Origin: Marinobacter sp. THAF197a
GTDB lineage: Bacteria; Pseudomonadota; Gammaproteobacteria; Pseudomonadales; Oleiphilaceae
Direction: 5' to 3'
DNA length: 64,000 nucleotides
NCBI RefSeq assembly: GCF_009363275.1
Contig: NZ_CP045324.1
Span: 744,001-808,000 of the forward strand
The notes beneath the pieces were generated by a model. The model saw nothing but the letters and a program-made list of their open reading frames with translations, did no database searches and had not been told where the DNA came from. Numbering within the stretch: the stretch's first letter is position 1; each line of letters opens with the position of its first letter. This document shows positions 56,428 through 64,000 of the stretch, in pieces. The position numbers and the translations under genes are program-made.

Positions 56428-57859
56428 TGTAACCAATCCGCCGCTGGTCTATCAGGTGCCCGAAATGCGCCGTATTCGCCGTATCCATTTTGTCGGTATC
56501 GGCGGTGCGGGCATGAGTGGCATCGCAGAGGTGCTCAAGAACCAGGGCTACGATGTGTCCGGGTCGGACCTGAAAGAGAGCCCGGTTACCGGCCGCCTCC
56601 GCGCCATGGGCGTAGAAGTCCAGATCGGCCATCGGGCGGAGAACAGTGAGCAGGCAGACGTCGTGGTCGTCTCTTCTGCTGTCGCCGGCGACAACCCTGA
56701 GGTGACAGCCGCCCGCAGCCGCCGCGTGCCGATCGTACCGCGAGCAGAAATGCTGGCGGAAATCATGCGCTATCGCCATGGCATTGCCATCGCTGGCACC
56801 CACGGCAAGACCACCACCACCAGCCTGATTGCCTCGATTCTTGGGGAAGCAGGACTGGACCCAACCTTTGTCATTGGCGGCAAGCTGAACAGTGCCGGTA
56901 CCAATGCCCAGCTCGGTGGCTCCCGGTACCTGGTGGCGGAAGCTGACGAAAGCGATGCATCGTTCCTGCACCTGACCCCGGTGATTTCGGTGGTGACCAA
57001 CATCGAAGCCGACCATATGGATACCTACGGCGGTGATGTTGAAAAACTGAAACAGACGTTCGTGGACTTTCTGCACAACCTGCCATTCTACGGCATTGCC
57101 GTGATGTGCGTGGATGACGCCTACGTGCAGGAAATCATTCCGCGGATATCCCGGGCCATCATTACCTACGGCATCGACAACCCGGATGCGGATTACCGGG
57201 CCGAGCAGATCAGTTCGGATGGTCTGAGAACCCATTTTGTCGTGCGCCGCCCGGGGAATCGCTCAGACCTGACGGTCGAGCTGAAAATGCCGGGCCGTCA
57301 CAATGTTTTGAATGCTCTGGCGGCCATTGCCGTCGCCACCGATGAAGGGGTGGATGATCAGGCAATCTGTCGGGGCCTCGCGGGCTTTGCCGGTGTCGGC
57401 CGGCGCTTCCAGGTGTATGGCGAATACCGGATTCCGCAAGGGTCGGTAACGCTGGTGGACGATTACGGGCACCACCCCACAGAGGTGGAGGCGGTCATTC
57501 GCGCCGCCCGGGGTGCCTGGCCTGGCCGGCGCATTGTCATGCTGTACCAGCCCCATCGCTACACCCGTACCCGGGATTTGTACGAAGACTTTGTACGTGT
57601 GTTGTCGGAACTCGATGGCCTGTTGTTGATGGATGTGTATTCAGCCGGCGAGCCGGCAATACCCGGTGCCGATGGCCGTGCCCTGTGCCGGAGTATCCGG
57701 CAGCGTGGCAAGGTTGAGCCGGTGTTCGTCGAGGAAAACCGGGAAATCGAAAATCTGTTGGAAAGTGCCCTGAAAGACGGCGACCTTCTGATTACTCAGG
57801 GTGCCGGCGATATTGGTGGCGTTGCTGCGCGACTGGCTGCGGCGGGAGTGAGCAAGTGA
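56420..57859 (+). CDS. murC: UDP-N-acetylmuramate:L-alanine ligase MurC
   Basis: 479 residues: HFVGIGGAGMSGIAEVL, ATP loop AGTHGKTTTTSLIASIL, EADESDASFLHL and DDYGHHPTEVEA, followed by YQPHRYTRT. First amino-acid ligase of the stem peptide. It overlaps murG and ddlB by eight and four bases. Confidence 0.97.
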   Translation: MADVTNPPLVYQVPEMRRIRRIHFVGIGGAGMSGIAEVLKNQGYDVSGSDLKESPVTGRLRAMGVEVQIGHRAENSEQADVVVVSSAVAGDNPEVTAARSRRVPIVPRAEMLAEIMRYRHGIAIAGTHGKTTTTSLIASILGEAGLDPTFVIGGKLNSAGTNAQLGGSRYLVAEADESDASFLHLTPVISVVTNIEADHMDTYGGDVEKLKQTFVDFLHNLPFYGIAVMCVDDAYVQEIIPRISRAIITYGIDNPDADYRAEQISSDGLRTHFVVRRPGNRSDLTVELKMPGRHNVLNALAAIAVATDEGVDDQAICRGLAGFAGVGRRFQVYGEYRIPQGSVTLVDDYGHHPTEVEAVIRAARGAWPGRRIVMLYQPHRYTRTRDLYEDFVRVLSELDGLLLMDVYSAGEPAIPGADGRALCRSIRQRGKVEPVFVEENREIENLLESALKDGDLLITQGAGDIGGVAARLAAAGVSK

Positions 57860-58833
57860 GTGATTTGAGTCATACCAACGCACAGCCCTATCAGGCTTCG
57901 CCGGAACTGGTGAAAGCCTTCGGGCGCGTGGCGGTCTTCATGGGAGGCGATTCCGCAGAGCGGGCGGTGTCCCTGAAGAGTGGCCAGGCTGTGTTGTCGG
58001 CGTTGCAGTCGGCCGGCGTTGATGCCTTTGGTATTGACGTGCGTGGCTGTCTGCTGAAAACCGTCGAAGCTCCGGAGTACGACCGGGTGTTTATTGCCCT
58101 GCACGGCCGGGGCGGCGAAGACGGCACCCTGCAGGCGATTCTGGGGCAGGCGGGCATTCCCTACACCGGCAGCGAGGTTTTGGCCTCGGCCCTCGCCATG
58201 GACAAGTTACGTACCAAGTACGTGTTCCAGGGCTGCGGGCTGCCAACGCCTGCATTCAGGGCCATGACCTCCGCCGCGGAGGCGGATGAGATTATCCGGA
58301 GCCTGGGCACACCGTTGAGTGTCAAGGCGGCCCATGAAGGCTCCAGTATCGGGATCTTCAAGGTTCACAATACCGAGGAGTTGGCGGAGGCCTATCGGAA
58401 GGCAGCGGAAATCGATGACCTTGTGCTGGTGGAACAGTGGATTGAGGGGCCGGAATTTACCGTCAGCCTGCTTCAGGACAAAGCTTTGCCGGCCATTGGC
58501 CTGAGTACAGACCATACCTTTTACGACTACGACGCCAAGTATCTGGCTGACGATACCCGGTACCGGATTCCGTGTGGCCTGGCCCCGGATGATGAAGTCC
58601 GGTTGCAGCACCTGGCGCTGGACGCCTTTCGCGTGCTCGGGTGCAGAACCTGGGGGCGGGTCGACATCATGCAGGATGCGGACGGCGAGTTCTGGTTGCT
58701 GGAAGCGAACACTGTCCCTGGTATGACTGACCACAGCCTGGTGCCGATGGCCGCCAAGGCAGCAGGCATCAGCTTCGAAGAACTGGTCGTGCGGATTCTC
58801 AAGGACACTCTGCCGGAGGCGACGAATGCTTGA
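57856..58833 (+). CDS. ddlB: D-alanine:D-alanine ligase
   Basis: 325 residues from a GTG overlapping the murC stop (GTGAGTGA). ATP-grasp fold: GRVAVFMGGDSAERAVSLKSG, ALHGRGGEDGTLQ, VKAAHEGSSIGIFKV, and the metal site DADGEFWLLEANTVPGMTDHSL. The N-terminal extension of about 22 residues is longer than in E. coli. It makes the dipeptide used by MurF. Confidence 0.96.
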   Translation: MSDLSHTNAQPYQASPELVKAFGRVAVFMGGDSAERAVSLKSGQAVLSALQSAGVDAFGIDVRGCLLKTVEAPEYDRVFIALHGRGGEDGTLQAILGQAGIPYTGSEVLASALAMDKLRTKYVFQGCGLPTPAFRAMTSAAEADEIIRSLGTPLSVKAAHEGSSIGIFKVHNTEELAEAYRKAAEIDDLVLVEQWIEGPEFTVSLLQDKALPAIGLSTDHTFYDYDAKYLADDTRYRIPCGLAPDDEVRLQHLALDAFRVLGCRTWGRVDIMQDADGEFWLLEANTVPGMTDHSLVPMAAKAAGISFEELVVRILKDTLPEATNA

Positions 58834-59665
58834 AACATTACTGATCCGGAGCCGGGCGGTACCGCCCGAGCCGCCCCGGCGACGGGGGGCAACCTCGGTC
58901 GGACCGGAGCGGGACCGGTTTGGTGTGTTGCGAGGGGTATTGTCGGCGGTGCCCTGGCTGCAGGTGGGGCTGGGCGCGACCATTGTTCTGCTGGCGGCCA
59001 TGGTGCCCTGGGCAACCGACCGGCTGCTTACCGCCATGGACCAGCAGATCATTGCGGTGGATGTGCGCGGAGACTTTGTTGGCGACAGCTCGGTGGCCGT
59101 GGAGCGTGCTGCCGGAGCCTGGATTGGCAAGAGTTACTTCGCTACCGATCTGGCGGAGGTGAAAGCCGAACTGGAACAGCGGCCCTGGGTAGCCTCGGCC
59201 GCGGTCAGGCGGGTTTGGCCAGGGCGGCTGGAGATCGACATCCGGGAGAAAAAGCCATTGGCGTATTGGACGGATGGCCGGCTGGTAAGCAGGTCAGGCG
59301 AGCTATTCCTGCCGCCAAACCCGGAAGTGGCGGGCAGATTGCCCAGGCTGGCGGGGCCGGATGAGCGGGTGCGAGAGGTGATTTCCATGGCCCGCACCAT
59401 GAGTGACCAGCTGGCCGGCTACGGGCTCGGATTTGCTGGCTTGTCCCTGGAACAACGGGGCGCCTGGACACTCACGCTGTCAAACGGCATTGAGGTGGTT
59501 TTGGGGCGCGACAAGGTTGAGCAACGTTTTGAGCGTTTTATTACGGTTTATGAGAACCGCCTGGCTTCGCGAGTGGACGAAGTCAGTCGGGTTGATGCCC
59601 GCTACTCCAACGGCGTGGCGGTGCAGTGGAAGTCGGATGTGGCAACCGCCGCGCCGAAATCCTGA
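58826..59665 (+). CDS. ftsQ: Cell division protein FtsQ
   Basis: 279 residues: a proline/arginine-rich cytoplasmic part, one membrane segment (WLQVGLGATIVLLAAMVPWA), a POTRA domain (IAVDVRGDFVGDSSVAVERAAGAWIGKSYFATDLAEVKAELEQRPWVASAAVRRVWPGRLEIDI) and the FtsQ beta domain. It overlaps ddlB by eight bases. It forms the FtsQLB complex that signals constriction. Confidence 0.94.
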   Translation: MLETLLIRSRAVPPEPPRRRGATSVGPERDRFGVLRGVLSAVPWLQVGLGATIVLLAAMVPWATDRLLTAMDQQIIAVDVRGDFVGDSSVAVERAAGAWIGKSYFATDLAEVKAELEQRPWVASAAVRRVWPGRLEIDIREKKPLAYWTDGRLVSRSGELFLPPNPEVAGRLPRLAGPDERVREVISMARTMSDQLAGYGLGFAGLSLEQRGAWTLTLSNGIEVVLGRDKVEQRFERFITVYENRLASRVDEVSRVDARYSNGVAVQWKSDVATAAPKS

Positions 59666-59701
59666 TAACGATTATTACGAACCTGGGGTTTGGTGAAACA
59701 C

Positions 59702-60937
59702 ATGTCATCGGTTGAAACGGAAAACATGATTGTCGGCCTGGATATCGGAACTTCCAAAGTGGTTGCGATTGTCGGCAAGCGCAAGATGGATGGAACCATC
59801 GAAGTGGTTGGTATCGGCTCACACCCGTCCCGCGGCCTCAAGCGGGGGGTGGTGGTGAATATCGAAACCACGGTTCAGGCCATCCAGCGGGCAGTGGAGG
59901 AAGCCGAGCTGATGGCTGGCTGCCGAATTCATTCGGTCTACGCAGGCATCGCGGGCAGTCATATCAAGAGCCTGAATTCCCATGGCATTGTGGCCATCCG
60001 CGACCGGGAAGTGACTCAGGCCGATATCGACCGGGTGATCGACGCGGCCCAGGCGGTTGCCATACCCGCGGATCAGAAAATCCTGCATATCCTGCCGCAG
60101 GAATTCGTGATCGATAACCAGGAAGGCATCAAGGAGCCCATGGGCATGTCCGGTGTGCGCCTGGAAGCCAAGGTGCACCTGGTGACCTGTGCGGTAAACG
60201 CGGCACAGAACATCGAGAAATGTGTGAAGCGCTGCGGCCTTGAGGTAGACGACATCATTCTTGAGCAGCTGGCATCGAGCCACGCGATTCTGACCGAGGA
60301 CGAAAAAGAGCTGGGTGTCTGTGTGGTGGATATCGGCGGGGGCACCACCGATATCGCGGTGTTTACCGGCGGTGCGATCCGCCATACCGCGGTGATTCCC
60401 ATTGCCGGTGATCAGGTCACCAATGACATCGCCATGGCGCTGCGCACGCCAACGCAAAATGCCGAAGAGATCAAGATCAAATACGCCTGCGCGCTGACTC
60501 AGCTCGCCGGTGCCGATGAAACCATCAAGGTTCCGAGTGTCGGGGACCGGGCGCCCAGAGACCTGTCACGCCAGGCGCTGGCGGAGGTGGTGGAGCCCCG
60601 CTACGAGGAGCTGTTCACCCTGGTGCAGTCGGAGCTTCGCCGGTCGGGATTCGAAGACATGATTCCCGCAGGCATCGTGATTACGGGCGGTTCGTCCACC
60701 ATGGAAGGGGTGGTGGAGCTGGCCGAAGAAATCTTCCACATGCCGGTAAGGCTGGCCTGTCCGCAGGCGGTCTCCGGCATGACCGAAGTGGTCAACAACC
60801 CGATCTACGCCACGGGTGTGGGGTTGTTGATTCATGGCTTCCGGCAAATGGATCTTGGCCGGGCGCCGGTGCTCAAGGGGGAGGATGCACCTTCCCTGAT
60901 TGAGCGCATGAAAGCCTGGTTTACCGGTCACTTCTGA
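59702..60937 (+). CDS. ftsA: Cell division protein FtsA
   Basis: 411 residues from the ATG at 59702 with TGGTGA upstream; GTG 59693 and TTG 59690 are also in frame. Actin-like fold: IVGLDIGTSKVVAIVG (phosphate 1), VVDIGGGTTDIAVF (phosphate 2), IVITGGSSTMEGV (adenosine). The C-terminal amphipathic membrane helix is SLIERMKAWFTGHF. It tethers FtsZ filaments to the membrane. Confidence 0.96.
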   Translation: MSSVETENMIVGLDIGTSKVVAIVGKRKMDGTIEVVGIGSHPSRGLKRGVVVNIETTVQAIQRAVEEAELMAGCRIHSVYAGIAGSHIKSLNSHGIVAIRDREVTQADIDRVIDAAQAVAIPADQKILHILPQEFVIDNQEGIKEPMGMSGVRLEAKVHLVTCAVNAAQNIEKCVKRCGLEVDDIILEQLASSHAILTEDEKELGVCVVDIGGGTTDIAVFTGGAIRHTAVIPIAGDQVTNDIAMALRTPTQNAEEIKIKYACALTQLAGADETIKVPSVGDRAPRDLSRQALAEVVEPRYEELFTLVQSELRRSGFEDMIPAGIVITGGSSTMEGVVELAEEIFHMPVRLACPQAVSGMTEVVNNPIYATGVGLLIHGFRQMDLGRAPVLKGEDAPSLIERMKAWFTGHF

Positions 60938-60997
60938 CGGTGAATCAGCAGGTAGTACACGAAGGTATCTCGAAAAACACAAAACGATCGAATGAAA

Positions 60998-61015
60998 CCG
61001 GTCTGGAAAGACCGG
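60998..61015 (+). other. Hairpin in the ftsA-ftsZ gap
   Basis: CCGGTCT-GGAA-AGACCGG, a perfect 7-bp stem with a GNRA-type loop, 24 bases before ftsZ and just ahead of its ribosome site. It could serve in message processing or translation control of ftsZ. Confidence 0.5.
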
Positions 61016-61039
61016 AAACAGCACGAAGGAGTAGGGGAT

Positions 61040-62197
61040 ATGTTTGAACTCGTTGATAGTGTTCAGCAAAACGCAGTTATAAAGGTTGTCGGTGTTGGCG
61101 GCGGTGGCGGTAACGCCGTTCGTCACATGCTTAACAGCGACATTGAAGGTGTGGAATTTATCTGCGCCAACACAGACGCCCAGGCACTGAAAGACCTGGA
61201 CGCCCGCCAGATTATCCAGCTTGGTGGCAACATCACCAAGGGCCTGGGTGCTGGTGCCAACCCGGAAGTGGGCCGTCAGTCTGCCCTGGAAGATCGTGAC
61301 CGTATTGCCGAGGCGCTCAGTGGCTCGGATATGGTGTTTATCACCGCCGGTATGGGCGGTGGAACCGGCACCGGTGCCGCGCCTGTTGTCGCGGAAGTCG
61401 CCCGGGAACTGGGTATCCTGACCGTTGCCGTGGTCACCAAGCCGTTCCAGTTTGAAGGTGGCAAGCGTATGAGCGTGGCCGAGTCCGGCCTGAAAGAGCT
61501 GGGCGAGAGCGTTGATTCACTGATCACCATCCCGAACGAGAAGCTGTTGGCGGTGATGGGTAAGAAGACCAGCCTGCTGGACGCCTTTGCCTCCGCCAAC
61601 GACGTGTTGCTGGGCGCGGTTCAGGGTATCGCTGACCTGATCACCCGCAACGGTATGATCAACGTTGACTTTGCCGATGTCAAAACCGTGATGTCCGAAA
61701 TGGGCAACGCGATGATGGGTACCGGTCGTGCCACCGGCGAGAACCGCGCCCGTGAAGCCGCCGAGGCCGCCGTTCGCAGCCCGCTGCTGGAAGACATCAA
61801 CCTGCAGGGCGCCAAAGGCATCCTGGTCAACATTACCGCCGGCATGGATCTGAATCTGGGCGAATTCTCCGAAGTTGGTGACATCGTTCGTGAATTTGCG
61901 TCAGACGCCGCCACGGTAGTGGTGGGCACCGTTATCGATCCGGAAATGACCGACGAGCTCAAGGTCACCGTGGTGGCGACGGGTCTCGGTGGTGAACGTG
62001 AGAAGCCCACCAAGGTGGTGGACAACTCACGCACACTGGACGGCAAGACCGATTACAACCAGCTGGACCGGCCTGCTGTGCTGCGTCGTCGTGCGGTTTC
62101 GCAGGGCAATGTGGCGCTGGACCAGAGCAAAGAAAGCGAAGAGCAGGGCGTGGACTATCTCGATATTCCCGCATTCCTTCGCCGGCAGGCTGATTGA
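61040..62197 (+). CDS. ftsZ: Cell division protein FtsZ
   Basis: 385 residues from the ATG at 61040, preceded by AGGAG and AGGGG. Tubulin-like GTPase: IKVVGVGGGGGNAVRHM, the signature GGGTGTG (106-112) and NVDFADVKTVM. The conserved C-terminal peptide DYLDIPAFLRRQ binds FtsA and ZipA. It polymerises into the division ring and is the last gene of the dcw cluster proper. Confidence 0.98.
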   Translation: MFELVDSVQQNAVIKVVGVGGGGGNAVRHMLNSDIEGVEFICANTDAQALKDLDARQIIQLGGNITKGLGAGANPEVGRQSALEDRDRIAEALSGSDMVFITAGMGGGTGTGAAPVVAEVARELGILTVAVVTKPFQFEGGKRMSVAESGLKELGESVDSLITIPNEKLLAVMGKKTSLLDAFASANDVLLGAVQGIADLITRNGMINVDFADVKTVMSEMGNAMMGTGRATGENRAREAAEAAVRSPLLEDINLQGAKGILVNITAGMDLNLGEFSEVGDIVREFASDAATVVVGTVIDPEMTDELKVTVVATGLGGEREKPTKVVDNSRTLDGKTDYNQLDRPAVLRRRAVSQGNVALDQSKESEEQGVDYLDIPAFLRRQAD

Positions 62198-62413
62198 TAA
62201 TCTGTCTCACCTGTGTTCGGGGGTATCGGTTTCAATGCAGTGAAATGGAACCTTTAGTCCGGAATAAACGTGAGCTGGTTGGCCATAGCGGATGACTATT
62301 GCAATTTTTAAGTAAAGTCATGTTGGCTAAATGGTACTCAGTCTTGAATTCTGATATTCTCCGGGCAGTTTTTTGCTCAGAATATCGACTTTTTGTGACG
62401 GAATGATGAACCG
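62198..62413 (+). other. ftsZ-lpxC intergenic region
   Basis: 216 bases, AT-richer than its flanks. It contains an inverted repeat GATATTCT (62353-62360) / AGAATATC (62379-62386) about 28 bases before the lpxC start. The lpxC promoter is expected here but no hexamer pair is convincing by eye. Confidence 0.45.
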
Positions 62414-63328
62414 ATGATCAGACAACGGACACTCAAAAATACCATCCGTGCGACCGGTATCGGCCTGCACTCAGGGGAAAAGGTTTACCTGACCCTGAAG
62501 CCGGCTCCGGTTGATACGGGCATCATCTTCCGCCGTACGGACCTCGACCCGATGGTTGAGATCCGGGCATGCGCGGAAAATGTAGGTGAGACCATGCTGT
62601 CCACGACGCTGGTAAATGACGGTGTCCGTGTGGCGACCGTAGAGCATTTGCTCTCAGCCATGGCTGGTCTTGGCATTGACAACTGCTACGTCGAACTGAG
62701 CGCGGCGGAAGTGCCTATTATGGATGGTTCAGCCGGGCCGTTCGTATTCCTGCTGCAGTCGGCCGGCATTTCCGAACAGGATGCCGCCAAACGCTTTATC
62801 CGCATCAAGCGGGAAGTCACCATCGAAGAAGGTGACAAGAAAGCGACCTTCCTGCCGTTTGAAGGCTTCAAGGTCAGCTTCGGTATCGACTTTGACCATC
62901 CGGTGTTCAAGGGTCGCGCCCAGACCGCAACGGTGGATTTCTCCAGCACGTCTTTTGTGAAGGAAGTCTCCCGTGCCCGTACCTTCGGGTTCATGCGCGA
63001 TATTGAAAAGTTGCGTGCGATGAATCTGGCGCTGGGTGGCAGCGTGGACAACGCCATTGTGGTCGACGACTACAAGATTCTTAACGAGGATGGCCTTCGT
63101 TATGATGATGAGTTCGTCAAGCACAAGGTTCTGGATGCGATCGGCGATCTCTACCTGCTGGGCAACAGCCTGATCGGTGAGTTCCGCGGTATCAAGTCCG
63201 GTCACGACCTGAACAATAAGCTGCTGCGCAAGCTCAGGGCAGAAGAAGACGCATGGGAAGTGGTGACCTTCGATGATGAAGCCACTGCTCCTATCTCTTA
63301 TATGAAACCTGTGCTCGCGGTGGGTTAA
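62414..63328 (+). CDS. lpxC: UDP-3-O-acyl-N-acetylglucosamine deacetylase LpxC
   Basis: 304 residues. It starts MIRQRTLKNTIRATGIGLHSG. Zinc ligands are His78 (VEHLLSAM), His237 and Asp241 (FVKHKVLDAIGD), the same numbers as in Pseudomonas as I recall them. It catalyses the first committed step of lipid A synthesis. The protein is in many species controlled by proteolysis at its C-terminus. It converges on dciA with an 11-base gap. Confidence 0.97.
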   Translation: MIRQRTLKNTIRATGIGLHSGEKVYLTLKPAPVDTGIIFRRTDLDPMVEIRACAENVGETMLSTTLVNDGVRVATVEHLLSAMAGLGIDNCYVELSAAEVPIMDGSAGPFVFLLQSAGISEQDAAKRFIRIKREVTIEEGDKKATFLPFEGFKVSFGIDFDHPVFKGRAQTATVDFSSTSFVKEVSRARTFGFMRDIEKLRAMNLALGGSVDNAIVVDDYKILNEDGLRYDDEFVKHKVLDAIGDLYLLGNSLIGEFRGIKSGHDLNNKLLRKLRAEEDAWEVVTFDDEATAPISYMKPVLAVG

Positions 63329-63343
63329 GGCCGGAAGCCTTAA
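63325..63343. other. Palindrome spanning the lpxC and dciA stop codons
   Basis: TTAAGGC-CGGAA-GCCTTAA: each arm contains one of the two converging stop codons. There is no T-run. It may stabilise both 3' ends. Confidence 0.6.
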
Positions 63344-63792
63344 TCCCGGACGTGGCTTGCGAGTTTTTCGAGAACCTCGCGTAGTGCTTTATCCTTCGTG
63401 TGCCCGGCTTCCTCTTTGAGGAGCCGGGCATTTTCTTTGCTCAGGGGTGTCATTTTGGCCTCCGGTTTGTCCCGGTACCTCAAGGGTGACACCTTGATGC
63501 GAACCTTCCAGACAAACCTGAACAGCTCCTGCTCCCGCAGCTTTTCCATGATCTCGTGTTGCCGGAACCGTAACCGGGTAGCCTTGCTGGCGTTGTCGGT
63601 GGCCAGCACCAGTTCTCCTTCGGTGCAGCTGACAAAACGCGTACCGTCTGCCAGCTCTTCCGGAACCGCGTCGAGCACCAGTTGTTCCGCCTGCTGGTGA
63701 AGCTCGGCTTTGGTCAGCAGGGCTTTCAGAGTAGAGCCGGGGCTGGAAGCCACTTTGCCAAAGATCATTTTTTGGTCATTTTTTTTGCTCAT
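63340..63792 (-). CDS. dciA: DciA-type (DUF721) replicative helicase loader/operator
   Basis: 150 residues. It is a DUF721 protein: ELVLATDNASKATRLRFRQHEIMEKLRE, with a preceding LDAVPEELADGTRFVSCTEG, is the KH-like core, and the C-terminus is a charged helix. DciA aids loading of the DnaB helicase in bacteria that lack DnaC/DnaI. The place between lpxC and secA, facing lpxC, is where it lies in Pseudomonas. The call rests on the DUF721 pattern plus context. Confidence 0.85.
   Translation of the reverse strand: MSKKNDQKMIFGKVASSPGSTLKALLTKAELHQQAEQLVLDAVPEELADGTRFVSCTEGELVLATDNASKATRLRFRQHEIMEKLREQELFRFVWKVRIKVSPLRYRDKPEAKMTPLSKENARLLKEEAGHTKDKALREVLEKLASHVRD
63401..63438 (+). terminator. 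lpxC transcription terminator embedded in dciA
   Basis: On the plus strand, 63401-63414 pairs with 63418-63430 (13 base pairs, one bulged T, loop TTT) and runs into TTTTCTTT. It is a good Rho-independent terminator for lpxC, lying about 70 bases downstream within the reverse-strand dciA coding region. Confidence 0.7.
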
Positions 63793-63996
63793 AACCGGCT
63801 TTTTTCTCGACGGGACTGTTTACGATTGGTTACACTTCGGCACGCTTTGTGCGTAGCGCTGATAACACACTCGTTTTACATTGTGGGTAATGAGTATGTC
63901 TACCGGGCGCTGCGATTTATCAGTACGTAGTTGTTGCCAAGGATAGCAGAACCGCTCGGATATTTATTTCCGGGCCGCAGCACTACAGGGACAGGT

Positions 63997-63999
63997 ATG
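63997..63999 (+). other. Possible start codon of the next plus-strand gene
   Basis: An ATG preceded by CAGGGACAGG lies at the very edge. In Pseudomonas another gene sits between dciA and secA, so a gene start is plausible, but nothing of its sequence can be seen. Confidence 0.3.
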
Positions 64000-64000
64000 C

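Overview
This window is chromosomal DNA of a gammaproteobacterium, most probably Marinobacter or a close relative. The 16S rRNA gene has the look of that genus, and gene order follows the Pseudomonas/Marinobacter pattern over most of the window: pilS-pilR-fimT, bamD/rluD-pgeF-clpB, ilvI-ilvH-ilvC-pssA-msrP-msrQ-rrn, rplM-rpsI-petABC-sspAB, rsmI-rnpB-mraZ, and the dcw cluster ending in ftsZ-lpxC-dciA. The genus call rests on remembered gene order and sequence feel, not on a search.

Layout. 1-6900: type IV pilus minor pilins and the adhesin PilY1 (end of a FimU/FimT-type gene, pilV, pilW, pilX, pilY1, pilE, an unrecognised small secreted protein), facing a second FimT-like gene on the other strand. 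7004-10090: the pilS-pilR two-component system. 10184-11848: nadE. 11919-18022: bamD, divergent rluD-pgeF-clpB, a DUF4124 protein. 18493-24376: ilvI-ilvH-ilvC, pssA and the msrPQ periplasmic methionine sulfoxide repair pair. 24460-30169: a complete rRNA operon (tandem promoters, 16S, tRNA-Ile, tRNA-Ala, 23S, 5S, terminator). 30239-35549: leuA, a divergent long HolD (DNA polymerase III psi), rimI, prfC, yjjV. 35769-40626: rplM-rpsI, the cytochrome bc1 operon petABC, sspA-sspB. 40654-43505 (minus): diaA, yraN, lpoA. 43663-44925: rsmI and the RNase P RNA. 45231-63328: the complete division and cell-wall (dcw) cluster from mraZ to ftsZ, followed by lpxC. 63340-63792 (minus): dciA.

Functionally this is core genome: peptidoglycan precursor synthesis and septation (mraZ to ftsZ, with lpoA as activator of a peptidoglycan synthase), replication accessories (HolD, DiaA, DciA), branched-chain amino acid synthesis (ilvIHC, leuA), respiration (petABC), translation (rrn, rplM, rpsI, rimI, prfC, rluD, rsmH, rsmI, rnpB), envelope biogenesis (bamD, pssA, lpxC, lpoA) and surface motility/adhesion (pil genes). 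No prophage, insertion sequence, CRISPR array or defence island is visible.

The most interesting items are: the psi-like protein with a roughly 100-residue low-complexity insert; the small secreted protein after pilE; a perfect 24-bp inverted repeat with a nested palindrome between pgeF and clpB; a sigma-32-type promoter for clpB; a four-fold 10-bp-phased MraZ operator next to a good sigma-70 promoter; an apparent inversion of the minor pilin block relative to pilS-pilR-fimT; the absence of dolP from its usual place; and an lpxC terminator that lies inside the converging dciA coding region.
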